Shown: piece after piece, positions 1 through 8,250 of the stretch
How the letters are laid out: each line of letters begins with the position of its first letter
Position numbering within the stretch: the first letter of the stretch is position 1
NCBI RefSeq assembly: GCF_946222985.1
Contig: NZ_CAMIFY010000043.1
Location: 1-24,399 of the forward strand
Length of the DNA: 24,399 bases
Direction: 5' to 3'
Source of the DNA: an uncultured Corynebacterium sp.
GTDB lineage: Bacteria; Actinomycetota; Actinomycetes; Mycobacteriales; Mycobacteriaceae
Translations under genes and position numbers: made by a program
Notes under the pieces: generated by a model
What the model was told of the DNA's origin: nothing
The model's database searches: none
The model's input: only the letters and a program-made list of their open reading frames with translations

Positions 1-1426
1 GCATCTTGTCCACGGGGGAGAAGAAGTGCAGGCCGATGAAGTCGCCCGTGCGGTCGACGTGCGAGGCCAGCTCGGTGATCGGCAGCGTCGACGTGTTGGA
101 GCCGAGGATCGCCGTCTTCGGCACCGCGGCCTCGATCTCGGCGTGGACCTTGTGCTTGAGGTCGGTGTTCTCGAAGACGGCCTCGATGACGAGGTCGACG
201 TCGGACAAGTCGTCGTAGGACTCCGTCGGCGTGATGCGGCCGAGCAGCGCCGCGGACTTCTCCTCGGTGGTGCGGCCGCGCTCGAGCGCCTTGGCCTCGA
301 TCTTCTCGGAGTAGTTCTTGCCGCGCTCGGCGTTTTCCAGCGAGACGTCCTTGAGCACGACGTCCATGCCGGACTTGGCGCAGACGTAGGCGATGCCCGC
401 GCCCATCATGCCGGCGCCGACGACGGCGACCTTCTTGAACTCGGTCTTCGGGAACGGCGTGCCGTCCTCCTGCACGGGGCGGGAGCCGCCGCCGTTGCAG
501 TGGTTCAGGTCGAAGAAGAACGCCTGCATCATGTTCTTCGACTGCGTGCCGGTGACCAGCTCGGTGAAGTAGCGCGACTCGATGGTCAGGGCCGTGTCGA
601 CGCCGACCTGCGCGCCCTCGACGGCGGCCTGCATGGCGCGGCGCGGCGCCTTCATCGGGCTGCCCTTGAGCTGCTTGGTCAGGTTCGCGGGGAACGACGG
701 AAGGTTCGCGGCGAACTTGGGGTTCGTCGGGCCGCCGCCGGGGATCTTGAATCCCTTGACGTCCCACGGCTGCTCGGCGACGGCGTCGTCGGACAGCAGC
801 CAGGCGCGGGCCCGGTCGAGAAGCTCCTCGGGGGCGACGACCTCGTCGACGAGGCCGACCTTGAGGGCCTTGCCCGGGTTCATCTGCGCGCCGGTGAGGA
901 TGACGTTCATCAGCGCGTCCTGGATGCCCAGCATGCGCACCACGCGGGTGATGCCGCCGCCGCCGGGCAGCAGGCCGAGGGTGACCTCGGGCAGGCCGAT
1001 CTTGGAGCCGCGCGCGTCGGCGGCGATGCGGTGGTTGGCGGCCAGCGCGACCTCGAGGCCGCCGCCGAGCGCCGCGCCGTTGATGGCGGCGACGACCGGC
1101 ACGGGCAGCTTCTCCAGCCGGCGCAGCGATTCCTTCATGTGCTGGACCATGTCGTACATCGACTTGGCGTCGTCGGGTCCGACCTGGGACATCTGCTTGA
1201 TGTCGCCGCCGGCGAAGAACGTCTTCTTGGCCGAGGCCAGGATGATGCCCTTGATTCCGGCCGCGTCGGGGCCGTCGGAAAGCTCCTGCTCGAGCTTCTC
1301 GACGGTGGCCCGGATGTCGTTCTGGAACGTTGCGTTCATGGTGTTGACGGGCGCGTTCGGGTCGTCCATCGTCAACGTGACGATGCCGTCGTCGGCGCGG
1401 TCCCATCGGAACATGTTGTCGGTCAT
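1..1426 (-). CDS. fadB: FadB-type fatty-acid oxidation complex alpha subunit (partial, C-terminus outside window)
   Basis: Bifunctional enoyl-CoA hydratase / 3-hydroxyacyl-CoA dehydrogenase of fatty-acid beta-oxidation. I translated 475 codons from an ATG at 1426; an AGGGAG ribosome site sits 8 nt before it. Residues 1-190 are a crotonase domain with the oxyanion-hole segment FAGGDIK (71-77), GAALGGGLE (E125) and GLPEVTLG (E147). These glutamates match the two catalytic ones of E. coli FadB. Around residue 335 a Rossmann NAD site begins (VGAGMMGAG), followed by DLVIEAVFEN and the dehydrogenase histidine motif GLHFFSPV near the window edge. Family members are about 700-730 residues, so roughly the last third is missing. 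It lies 77 nt downstream of fadA on the same strand, so the pair is probably one operon encoding the alpha2-beta2 trifunctional complex. Family assignment is very secure. Confidence 0.95.
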   Translation of the reverse strand, partial: MTDNMFRWDRADDGIVTLTMDDPNAPVNTMNATFQNDIRATVEKLEQELSDGPDAAGIKGIILASAKKTFFAGGDIKQMSQVGPDDAKSMYDMVQHMKESLRRLEKLPVPVVAAINGAALGGGLEVALAANHRIAADARGSKIGLPEVTLGLLPGGGGITRVVRMLGIQDALMNVILTGAQMNPGKALKVGLVDEVVAPEELLDRARAWLLSDDAVAEQPWDVKGFKIPGGGPTNPKFAANLPSFPANLTKQLKGSPMKAPRRAMQAAVEGAQVGVDTALTIESRYFTELVTGTQSKNMMQAFFFDLNHCNGGGSRPVQEDGTPFPKTEFKKVAVVGAGMMGAGIAYVCAKSGMDVVLKDVSLENAERGKNYSEKIEAKALERGRTTEEKSAALLGRITPTESYDDLSDVDLVIEAVFENTDLKHKVHAEIEAAVPKTAILGSNTSTLPITELASHVDRTGDFIGLHFFSPVDKM

Positions 1427-1476
1427 GTGGTGATCTCCCTGTATCCCTGTGTTCCTGAAGTTCTGGTGTCGTGCTG

Positions 1477-1491
1477 TTCCCGTTGCGGGAA
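1477..1491. other. Short perfect hairpin between fadA and fadB
   Basis: TTCCCG and CGGGAA arms flank a 3-nt loop in the 77-nt fadA-fadB spacer. There is no U-tract on the minus strand, so it does not look like a full terminator. It could influence mRNA processing or relative expression of the two subunits. The function is inference only. Confidence 0.4.
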
Positions 1492-1503
1492 GTGGGACCG
1501 GGC

Positions 1504-2739
<1,236 letters not shown>

Positions 2740-2782
2740 GGTGTGTCGTGTCCTCACGTGTAGGCGCAGAGTGTCTCACGTC

Positions 2783-2811
2783 ACTATAACGACATGTCTG
2801 AAAATATCCAC
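2783..2811 (-). promoter_or_regulatory. Promoter of fadA-fadB
   Basis: On the minus strand a near-consensus -10 (TATAGT, 2783-2788) is preceded at 17 nt by a weak -35-like GTGGAT (2806-2811). Transcription would start near 2776, giving a leader of about 37 nt before the fadA ATG. The surroundings are strikingly AT-rich for this genome. Confidence 0.65.
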
Positions 2812-2823
2812 GGCCATGCATGC

Positions 2824-2840
2824 ATTAACGACGATTAACG
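2824..2840. repeat. Direct repeat ATTAACG x2, candidate operator upstream of fadA
   Basis: Two identical ATTAACG heptamers are separated by ACG, giving a 10-bp period (one helical turn), just upstream of the -35 region of the fadA promoter. The spacing suits side-by-side binding of a regulator on one face of DNA. The identity of any regulator is unknown. Confidence 0.4.
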
Positions 2841-2886
2841 CCGGATGGGTGCCCCCGCGGCGGCGTCGCTCCCGCCTCGCCCCGCG

Positions 2887-3789
2887 CTATTTCTTGCGCA
2901 GGACCAGCACGAGGTTGGACACGCCGAACTCGCGCAGCCCGGGCACCTTCGTCATCCACCACGCCCACCACGGGTGGTAGCGGGGGAAGGCGGCGAGGAG
3001 TTCGGCCTGCCCCGAGCGCTCCATCTCCCGGCCCCAGTCCATGCCTTCGCCGCAGCCGACCTCGAAGAGGGATTCGCCGTAGTAGTTCTTGGGCCGCTTG
3101 CCGTGCTTGCGTTCGTACATGCGGCGCGCGCGGTCGCCGCCGAGGTAGTGCGCCAGCCCCATTTCGTGGCCGCCGAAGGGGCCGTACCAGATGGTGTACG
3201 AGTAGACGACCAGGCCGCCGGGTGCGGTGACGCGCAGCATTTCGCGGCCCATGCGCCAGGGTTCGGCGACGTGCTCGGCGACGTTGGACGAGTACGTCAT
3301 GTCGAAGGCGCCGTCGCGGAACGGCAGTTCCAGCCCGGATCCGCGCACCGACGAGTCGAGGCGGATGCCGGCCGCGGCCATTTCGCCGACGTCGGGTTCG
3401 CAGGTGAAGTAGTCGACGCCGCGTCGGGCGAACGCCCGGCCGAAGTACCCGGGGCCGCCGCCGACGTCGAGGATGCGGGTGCCGGTGAGCGGGGATCTCG
3501 TGCGTGACGACGCTCCGGTGGCCCCGTTCACGTCCCCGTGCCCGTTCACGCCGCCATTGGCCTCGTCACCGCCGGTGCCCACGTCCCCGTCCGGCCCACC
3601 CGCACCCGAGTGCGTCAGGCCCGCACCCTCGGCGATCCCTTCGAGCAGCGCGACGGTGTCCTCGGCCAGGTGACCGTAGAAGCGGTCGGGGTCGGTTTGC
3701 TCGTACTTGAAGTCGTCGAGCAGGCCGAGGGATCGGCGCAGGGTGCAGTGGGGGCGCAGTGCGGACAGCGCGGGCGGGGGAAACGTCAC
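2887..3789 (-). CDS. Class I SAM-dependent methyltransferase (Rv0224c-like)
   Basis: Cytosolic methyltransferase of unknown substrate, conserved beside the envelope glycosyltransferase in mycolata. The N-terminal stretch TLRRSLGLLDDFKYEQ (16-31) followed by TDPDRFYG is typical of the Rv0224c group. The SAM-binding motif I ILDVGGGPGYFG is at 106-117, an acidic end of strand beta2 is near E131, and the post-motif segment TAPGGLVVYSYT is at 188-199. Residues about 59-99 form a Gly/Asp/Asn/Ala-rich low-complexity insert just before motif I that I do not expect in the family. Start: GTG at 3789, exactly 7 nt after a TAAGGT -10 element (3797-3802) with no ribosome site, so the mRNA is probably leaderless. 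It is divergent from the glycosyltransferase (start 3873). The family is secure; the acceptor (glycolipid, lipid or sugar) is not known. Confidence 0.85.
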   Translation of the reverse strand: MTFPPPALSALRPHCTLRRSLGLLDDFKYEQTDPDRFYGHLAEDTVALLEGIAEGAGLTHSGAGGPDGDVGTGGDEANGGVNGHGDVNGATGASSRTRSPLTGTRILDVGGGPGYFGRAFARRGVDYFTCEPDVGEMAAAGIRLDSSVRGSGLELPFRDGAFDMTYSSNVAEHVAEPWRMGREMLRVTAPGGLVVYSYTIWYGPFGGHEMGLAHYLGGDRARRMYERKHGKRPKNYYGESLFEVGCGEGMDWGREMERSGQAELLAAFPRYHPWWAWWMTKVPGLREFGVSNLVLVLRKK

Positions 3790-3796
3790 GGATCCG

Positions 3797-3802
3797 ACCT
3801 TA
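3797..3802 (-). promoter_or_regulatory. -10 element of methyltransferase gene (leaderless)
   Basis: TAAGGT on the minus strand, 7 nt before the GTG at 3789. The spacing places +1 at or next to the start codon; no clear -35 is visible. Confidence 0.6.
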
Positions 3803-3858
3803 TTGGACGCCCGCCGCCGGAATTCGCGGAACCCGGGAAGTTCGGTCGAGTGAAACGT

Positions 3859-3864
3859 TATGGT
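3859..3864 (+). promoter_or_regulatory. -10 element of glycosyltransferase gene (leaderless)
   Basis: TATGGT (TANNNT consensus) ends 8 nt before the ATG at 3873 and there is no Shine-Dalgarno sequence, so the transcript probably starts at or just before the ATG. Confidence 0.55.
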
Positions 3865-3872
3865 GTCTCCTC

Positions 3873-5048
3873 ATGAAGGTTCTCCTGCTGTGTTGGCGCG
3901 ACACCGGCCATCCCGAGGGCGGCGGCAGCGAGCGCTATCTCGAGCGGGTCGCCGAGCATCTCGCCCGGGAGGGCCATCGCGTCGTGTTCCGCACCGCCGC
4001 GTATCCGGGCGCGCCGAAGCGTTCGTCGCGCGCCGGCGTGCGCTACGTCCGCGGCGGCGGCAATTACACCGTCTACGTCCGCGCGTGGGTCGCGATGGCG
4101 GCCGCCCGCGTCGGCGTCGGCTCCATCGCGCGTGCGCTGGGCGGGCGGCCGGACGTCGTCGTCGACACGCAGAATGGGGTGCCCTTCTTCGCGTCGGCGG
4201 TGTCGGGGCGCCCCACCGTGGTGCTGACCCATCATTGCCATCGGGAGCAGTGGCCGGTGGCGGGCCGGCTCGTCGGAAAGCTCGGTTGGTTCATCGAATC
4301 CCGGTTGGCCCCGTCGGTGCAGCGCGCCTGCCGCTACATCACGGTCTCGCGGCCCAGCGCGGACGATCTCATCGGGTTGGGGGTGGAGGAGGATCGCATC
4401 TCCATCATCCGCAACGGCGTCGATCCGGTGCCGGAGATCGCCGTCGGCGCGGAGTGCGATCCGGCGGTGCATGACCCGTGTTCGTCAGACGGCGGCCCGC
4501 GCCTGGTGACCCTGTCGCGCCTGGTGCCGCACAAGCAGATCGAGCACGCCATCGACGCCATCGCCGCGCTGACTCCGACCCTTCCCGACGCCATGCTCGA
4601 CGTCGTCGGTTCCGGCTGGTGGTCCGATGAGTTGCTGGCCTACGCGCAGGAGCGCGGCGTCGCCGACCGGGTCGTCTTCCATGGTCAGGTCTCCGAGGAG
4701 GAGAAGCACCTCATCCTCGCCCGCGCCTGCGTGCACGTGATGCCGTCGCGCAAGGAGGGGTGGGGCCTGGCGGTCATCGAGGCCGCCCAGCACGGCGTGC
4801 CGACCGTCGGTTACCGCTCGTCGGCGGGTTTGCGCGATTCCGTCGTCGACGGGGTGACGGGCCTGCTCGCGGACGGCCCCGAGGAGCTCGTCGATGCGGT
4901 GACGACCATCGTCGGCGATTCGCAGTTGCGGTCGTTCCTCGGCGGCGAGGCGCGCGAGCGCGCGGAGACGTTCAGTTGGGAGGCGACGGCGCGTGCGGTC
5001 GAGGACGTGCTTCACGACGTCGCCGTTCCCGACGCCCGCCGTTCCTGA
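3873..5048 (+). CDS. GT4-family glycosyltransferase (Rv0225-like)
   Basis: Predicted cytosolic, GT-B-fold retaining glycosyltransferase of 391 residues that uses a nucleotide-sugar donor. The N-terminal domain has the glycine loop HPEGGGSERYLER (13-25). The C-terminal domain has LVTLSRLVPHKQ, a conserved segment where the donor lobe begins, and the EX7E signature with E295 and E303 in KEGWGLAVIEAA. No transmembrane segment is seen. An upstream in-frame ATG (3759) would add 38 residues lacking family resemblance and would read through the promoter, so I start at ATG 3873. Homologues sit next to the same methyltransferase in mycobacteria. The acceptor is unproven; context suggests an envelope glycolipid or lipoglycan. 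Its last 77 nt overlap, tail-to-tail, the 3' end of the membrane-protein gene on the other strand. Confidence 0.85.
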   Translation: MKVLLLCWRDTGHPEGGGSERYLERVAEHLAREGHRVVFRTAAYPGAPKRSSRAGVRYVRGGGNYTVYVRAWVAMAAARVGVGSIARALGGRPDVVVDTQNGVPFFASAVSGRPTVVLTHHCHREQWPVAGRLVGKLGWFIESRLAPSVQRACRYITVSRPSADDLIGLGVEEDRISIIRNGVDPVPEIAVGAECDPAVHDPCSSDGGPRLVTLSRLVPHKQIEHAIDAIAALTPTLPDAMLDVVGSGWWSDELLAYAQERGVADRVVFHGQVSEEEKHLILARACVHVMPSRKEGWGLAVIEAAQHGVPTVGYRSSAGLRDSVVDGVTGLLADGPEELVDAVTTIVGDSQLRSFLGGEARERAETFSWEATARAVEDVLHDVAVPDARRS

Positions 5049-6849
5049 TCCCCGCGCCCGTCGCGCGATTGCCGTTGCCCGGTGACGTGCCGGGTCGGCC
5101 GCCCGGTGACGTGCCTCCGACGAGACCGCGCACCGGTCCGGCCGCCAGCATCGCCGCCCAGGCGAAGAAGGCGATCCATGCGGGCGTGCGGTCGGCGCGG
5201 TCGACGGGGGCGATCGCGCCGGGCACGCGGTGCAGCGTGAGGTGCTCGTCGGCGTAGACGACTTCCAGCCGGTCGAGGACGCGGTGCGAGTCGCCCATCT
5301 CGCCCGGCGAGTCCTCGACGAGCACCCAGCCGACGCCGTTGGCGCGCAGGGTGGCCACCGCGTCGTCGGGGGCGTCGAGGAGCGTGGCCTCCACGTCGGC
5401 GGCCGTCGATCCTTCGCCGTCGACGGCGACGCCGGAGACGACCAGTTCGCCCGTGCCGAGCACCGGTGCGGGCAGGGTCTTCACCGCCGGGTCATAGACC
5501 GGGCGGCCCTCGATGATGCGGTACGTGCCGGCGGGCAGCACGGCGACGGCGGAGTCGTCCATGGCGACGATTCCGGAGACGACGCTCCAGCCCGACCAGG
5601 GCGTCGTCGGCGTCAACGGCGCGATCGCGCGCGGCAGGTCGGGCACCGCGGCGATGACGACGACGACCGCGAACGATCCGGCCAGCCATCGCCGCGGCGG
5701 GGGCAGCAGGCGCGCGATGGATTCGGCGCCGGCCGCCGCGAGGAAGGCGTAGCCCGGCACGGCCAGCGCCACCCACTTCTGGGCGTCGCGGGCCAGTCCG
5801 GCGCCGGGGATGGTCTCCAGGGCCCAGGCCATGACCGACAGTCCGGGGCCGGTGGCCAGCAGCGCCGGCACGAGCACCGCGGCGGCGGCCAGGACGATCA
5901 ACCGGCGGCGCACGCCGACGGTGGCGGTGACTCCTGTGATCCCGGAGGCTCCGGTGGTCCTCGGGTTTCCGACGTTGCCGACGGCTCCGGTCTTCCGTCC
6001 CCACGCCATCCGCGCGCCGACGACGAACAGCGCCAGTAGTGCAACGACCGCCAGCGCCGCGGGCCCGGTCTCGCGGGCGTCGGGGACGGCCTGGCTGTTC
6101 CAGATTCCCCCGAGCCCTGCCAGGGCGCCGAGGGTGCCGACCCATCGTTCCGCGCGTGCCGCGAAGGCCCCCGCCCCCGCCGGGTCCGCCACCGCCGCAC
6201 CGGAACCCAGCGCCGTGGCGACCAGCCACGGCGCCGAGACGATCAACGCCGTCAGCGTCGCGACGGCCCGGTCGCGCCACGTGCGTGCGGCCACCACGGC
6301 CGTCGCCCAGCCCAACAGCGCCCCCGTCGGCGTCAGCCCCGCCACCGCCATCGCCGTGGCCCGCCACCACGGGGCGGCGGCGACGGTCGCGGCGGCGACG
6401 GCGGGCAGCATCGCCATGGCGAGCACCAACGACCACTGCCCCTGCAGGAGCCGCTCGACGACGAACGGGTTCCACAGCACCATCGTCACCGCGGTGATCT
6501 GCCCGACGATCCCGGCGCCGAGCGCGCGGCGCACCAACTCCGCCGTTGCCAGGCCACCGACGGCCAGGCCGACGAACATCAGCACGCGCATGACCAACCC
6601 GGCGTCGGTGAACGCGCCGGCCAGGGCGAGCAGCGTGTCCTGCGGCACGGCGCGCGCCGCCGATTCGCCCAGCCCCCACGCATCGTCGGTCAACGCCGGA
6701 TACGGCGGCACGACCATGTCCCGCAGCAACGGCATCCCGGGAAACGCGAAGGGCCACAGCACCGCCGCGACGAGAAGGAAGGTCCAGCCGACGACGATCA
6801 GCCGCCCGGTTCGTCCCGCGCGGTCGGAGGGTGCCTGGGCCATGTTCAC
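4972..6849 (-). CDS. Polytopic membrane protein with GT-C-like features (Rv0226c-like)
   Basis: Uncharacterised 625-residue integral membrane protein. After a short N-terminus there is TM1 (about 17-37), then an extracytoplasmic loop with RDMVVPP (D44), the place where GT-C glycosyltransferases keep a catalytic acid. About ten more hydrophobic segments follow to about residue 420. Then comes an extracytoplasmic domain with ATLRANGVGWVLVED (about 495-512), one more TM, and a basic, Gly/Arg/Pro-rich cytosolic tail. The LRANG motif is nearly identical to one in AftD encoded nearby. A Gly/Asn/Thr-rich linker lies near residues 290-315. Start: GTG at 6849, 7 nt after the -10 TAGACT; the longer ATG at 6873 would lie upstream of this promoter. 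A second ATG at 6843 is possible. A role as a polyprenyl-phosphate-sugar transferase is inference. Confidence 0.8.
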   Translation of the reverse strand: MNMAQAPSDRAGRTGRLIVVGWTFLLVAAVLWPFAFPGMPLLRDMVVPPYPALTDDAWGLGESAARAVPQDTLLALAGAFTDAGLVMRVLMFVGLAVGGLATAELVRRALGAGIVGQITAVTMVLWNPFVVERLLQGQWSLVLAMAMLPAVAAATVAAAPWWRATAMAVAGLTPTGALLGWATAVVAARTWRDRAVATLTALIVSAPWLVATALGSGAAVADPAGAGAFAARAERWVGTLGALAGLGGIWNSQAVPDARETGPAALAVVALLALFVVGARMAWGRKTGAVGNVGNPRTTGASGITGVTATVGVRRRLIVLAAAAVLVPALLATGPGLSVMAWALETIPGAGLARDAQKWVALAVPGYAFLAAAGAESIARLLPPPRRWLAGSFAVVVVIAAVPDLPRAIAPLTPTTPWSGWSVVSGIVAMDDSAVAVLPAGTYRIIEGRPVYDPAVKTLPAPVLGTGELVVSGVAVDGEGSTAADVEATLLDAPDDAVATLRANGVGWVLVEDSPGEMGDSHRVLDRLEVVYADEHLTLHRVPGAIAPVDRADRTPAWIAFFAWAAMLAAGPVRGLVGGTSPGGRPGTSPGNGNRATGAGIRNGGRRERRRREARPRPHAPSPPN

Positions 6850-6856
6850 GCAGCCG

Positions 6857-6862
6857 AGTCTA
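6857..6862 (-). promoter_or_regulatory. -10 element of the GT-C-like gene (leaderless)
   Basis: TAGACT on the minus strand, 7 nt before the GTG at 6849, with no ribosome site. This decides the start codon in favour of GTG over the upstream ATG at 6873. Confidence 0.6.
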
Positions 6863-6922
6863 TCGGGGCCCATCCACCGCGTCGGGGCGATCGGGGGCCG
6901 GGGACCGGCGCGTCGTCAAGCG

Positions 6923-6958
6923 AAAAAACCCCGCGTCACCGAAAACGGTGACGCGGGG
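6923..6958 (-). terminator. Strong intrinsic terminator after the DUF3068 gene
   Basis: A perfect 12-bp GC-rich stem (CCCCGCGTCACC / GGTGACGCGGGG) with a 6-nt loop is followed on the minus strand by six T residues. It lies 44 nt after the DUF3068 stop codon and separates that gene from the membrane-protein gene, which has its own promoter. Confidence 0.92.
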
Positions 6959-6980
6959 CGAGAAACCCGTGCGGCGGGGA

Positions 6981-6995
6981 CCCGGTTGAACCGGG
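6981..6995. repeat. Short palindrome after DUF3068 stop
   Basis: CCCGGTT and AACCGGG arms around a single G, between the DUF3068 stop codon and the main terminator. It probably adds a 3' hairpin to the mRNA. No U-tract follows. Confidence 0.4.
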
Positions 6996-7002
6996 ACGCC
7001 CG

Positions 7003-8157
7003 TCAGGAGCGGCGGTGGGTGCGGATGCCCAGCAGGATCAGGATCAGACCGACGATGCCCAGGACCCAGGGCACGATGGTGCCGGCGATGTTCAGGAGGT
7101 TCTTCGACTCCATGGCCTTGGAGAGCTGGTTCTGCTTGGTCTCTTCGCTCCACTGGCCCGTGAAGTCGAGGGCGGTGCGGTTGCGCTCCTGCGCCTCCTT
7201 CTCACGGCCCTCGTCCGTGACCATTTCGTTGGCCTCGGCCTCGTCGCGGGCGTAGAACTGGAAGATCTCCTCATGGCCGTTGACGATCATGCCGGTGGTC
7301 GGCTCGACGCGGACGGTACGCGTGGTGGTGTAGTAGCGATCCATCTCGACGTCGTCGTCGCCCTCCAGGCCCCACTTCTCGGCGGGGAACTCGAGGCGCA
7401 GCGACGCCAGCGTCGACTCGTCGGCCTTGGTCAGCTCACGGCCGTCGCGGGTCAGGTGGGCGCGCGTGTTCTCGTAGAGGTTCTGCGGGGGAACCACCAT
7501 CGAGTACTGGTAGACGGTCTCGCCGTCCTGCTCCTCTTCGGCGACGAAGTCGATCTCGAACAGGTCGAGGGCGATGGCGTCGTAGTACGGGTACGACTTC
7601 TTCTCCGCGTCGAACGGGAACTGGTACTGGATGCCCGGGCGGGTGAACTCCACGACCTCGTCGGCGCCTTCCTGGCCGGGGGCGGCCGCGGCGATGGAGG
7701 AGATCGGCTCATCGACCGGGAACGCGTTGGTGCGGTCCAGGGTGATGCGCTCGACCCTGGCGTTGATCAGGTTGCGCGGCTCCTCGCGGTCCTCGCGCAG
7801 GATGACCGTGCCGGCCTCGAGGGTGACGCGCTCCTCGTCGGAGGGCTCCTCGGTGCGGACGTGGCGCGACGACTTCAGCGGCACCTCGTCGTTGATGAAG
7901 CAGTGGACCGGCAGGTCGGGGTTTTCTTCCTCCGACTGGCAGATTTCCTCGTCCCGGCGGGGTTCGACGACCTCGGCGGCGCCGAGGGCGCCGGAATCGA
8001 GGAGGGCACCTTCGCGGACCTCGGTGACGGTCGTGCTGACCGTGTCGAGGGGGATGACCTTCAGTCGGGGAACGAGGAAGGTGGGCAGCAGCACCGCGAT
8101 CACGATCAGCGCGGCGCCGATGATGATCATCAAATGTGCGAGAGTTCTTTTAGCCAT
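7003..8157 (-). CDS. DUF3068 membrane protein (Rv0227c-like), lipoglycan maturation
   Basis: A 384-residue protein with an N-terminal TM (about 8-30), a large extracytoplasmic domain and a C-terminal TM (about 355-378) ending in RTHRRS. This is the architecture of DUF3068 proteins, labelled PorA family in some databases although they are not the C. glutamicum porin. From memory, the C. glutamicum orthologue (NCgl2760) is needed for full-length lipomannan and lipoarabinomannan. Conserved-looking features are PGIQYQFPF, SYPYYD and EPTTGMIVNGHE. The ectodomain is very acidic. The ATG at 8157 has an AAGGGA site about 12 nt upstream and a -10 (TAGGTT) at 8199-8204. The gene is divergent from the acyltransferase and followed by a strong terminator. 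Biochemical activity is unknown. Confidence 0.88.
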   Translation of the reverse strand: MAKRTLAHLMIIIGAALIVIAVLLPTFLVPRLKVIPLDTVSTTVTEVREGALLDSGALGAAEVVEPRRDEEICQSEEENPDLPVHCFINDEVPLKSSRHVRTEEPSDEERVTLEAGTVILREDREEPRNLINARVERITLDRTNAFPVDEPISSIAAAAPGQEGADEVVEFTRPGIQYQFPFDAEKKSYPYYDAIALDLFEIDFVAEEEQDGETVYQYSMVVPPQNLYENTRAHLTRDGRELTKADESTLASLRLEFPAEKWGLEGDDDVEMDRYYTTTRTVRVEPTTGMIVNGHEEIFQFYARDEAEANEMVTDEGREKEAQERNRTALDFTGQWSEETKQNQLSKAMESKNLLNIAGTIVPWVLGIVGLILILLGIRTHRRS

Positions 8158-8198
8158 GAGCAGTGGTTTCCCTTACGTCTTGCGGGTTTCTCGTGCAA

Positions 8199-8204
8199 AA
8201 CCTA
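8199..8204 (-). promoter_or_regulatory. -10 element of DUF3068 gene
   Basis: TAGGTT on the minus strand; the expected start near 8192 gives a leader of about 35 nt containing AAGGGA before the ATG at 8157. No good -35 is seen. Confidence 0.5.
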
Positions 8205-8238
8205 GCAGGTTCCGAAACGAAGGTAGTTCGAAATCGAA

Positions 8239-8244
8239 TATTAT
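8239..8244 (+). promoter_or_regulatory. -10 element of acyltransferase gene (leaderless)
   Basis: TATTAT lies 6 nt before the ATG at 8251 with no ribosome site, inside an AT-rich patch shared with the divergent DUF3068 promoter. A leaderless transcript is likely. Confidence 0.65.
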
Positions 8245-8250
8245 CCTGGA

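Noticed and set aside
6850..6873. Eight-residue longer start (ATG at 6873) of the GT-C-like protein
   Set aside because: The -10 element TAGACT lies within this stretch, so the longer start would not be on the transcript from that promoter.
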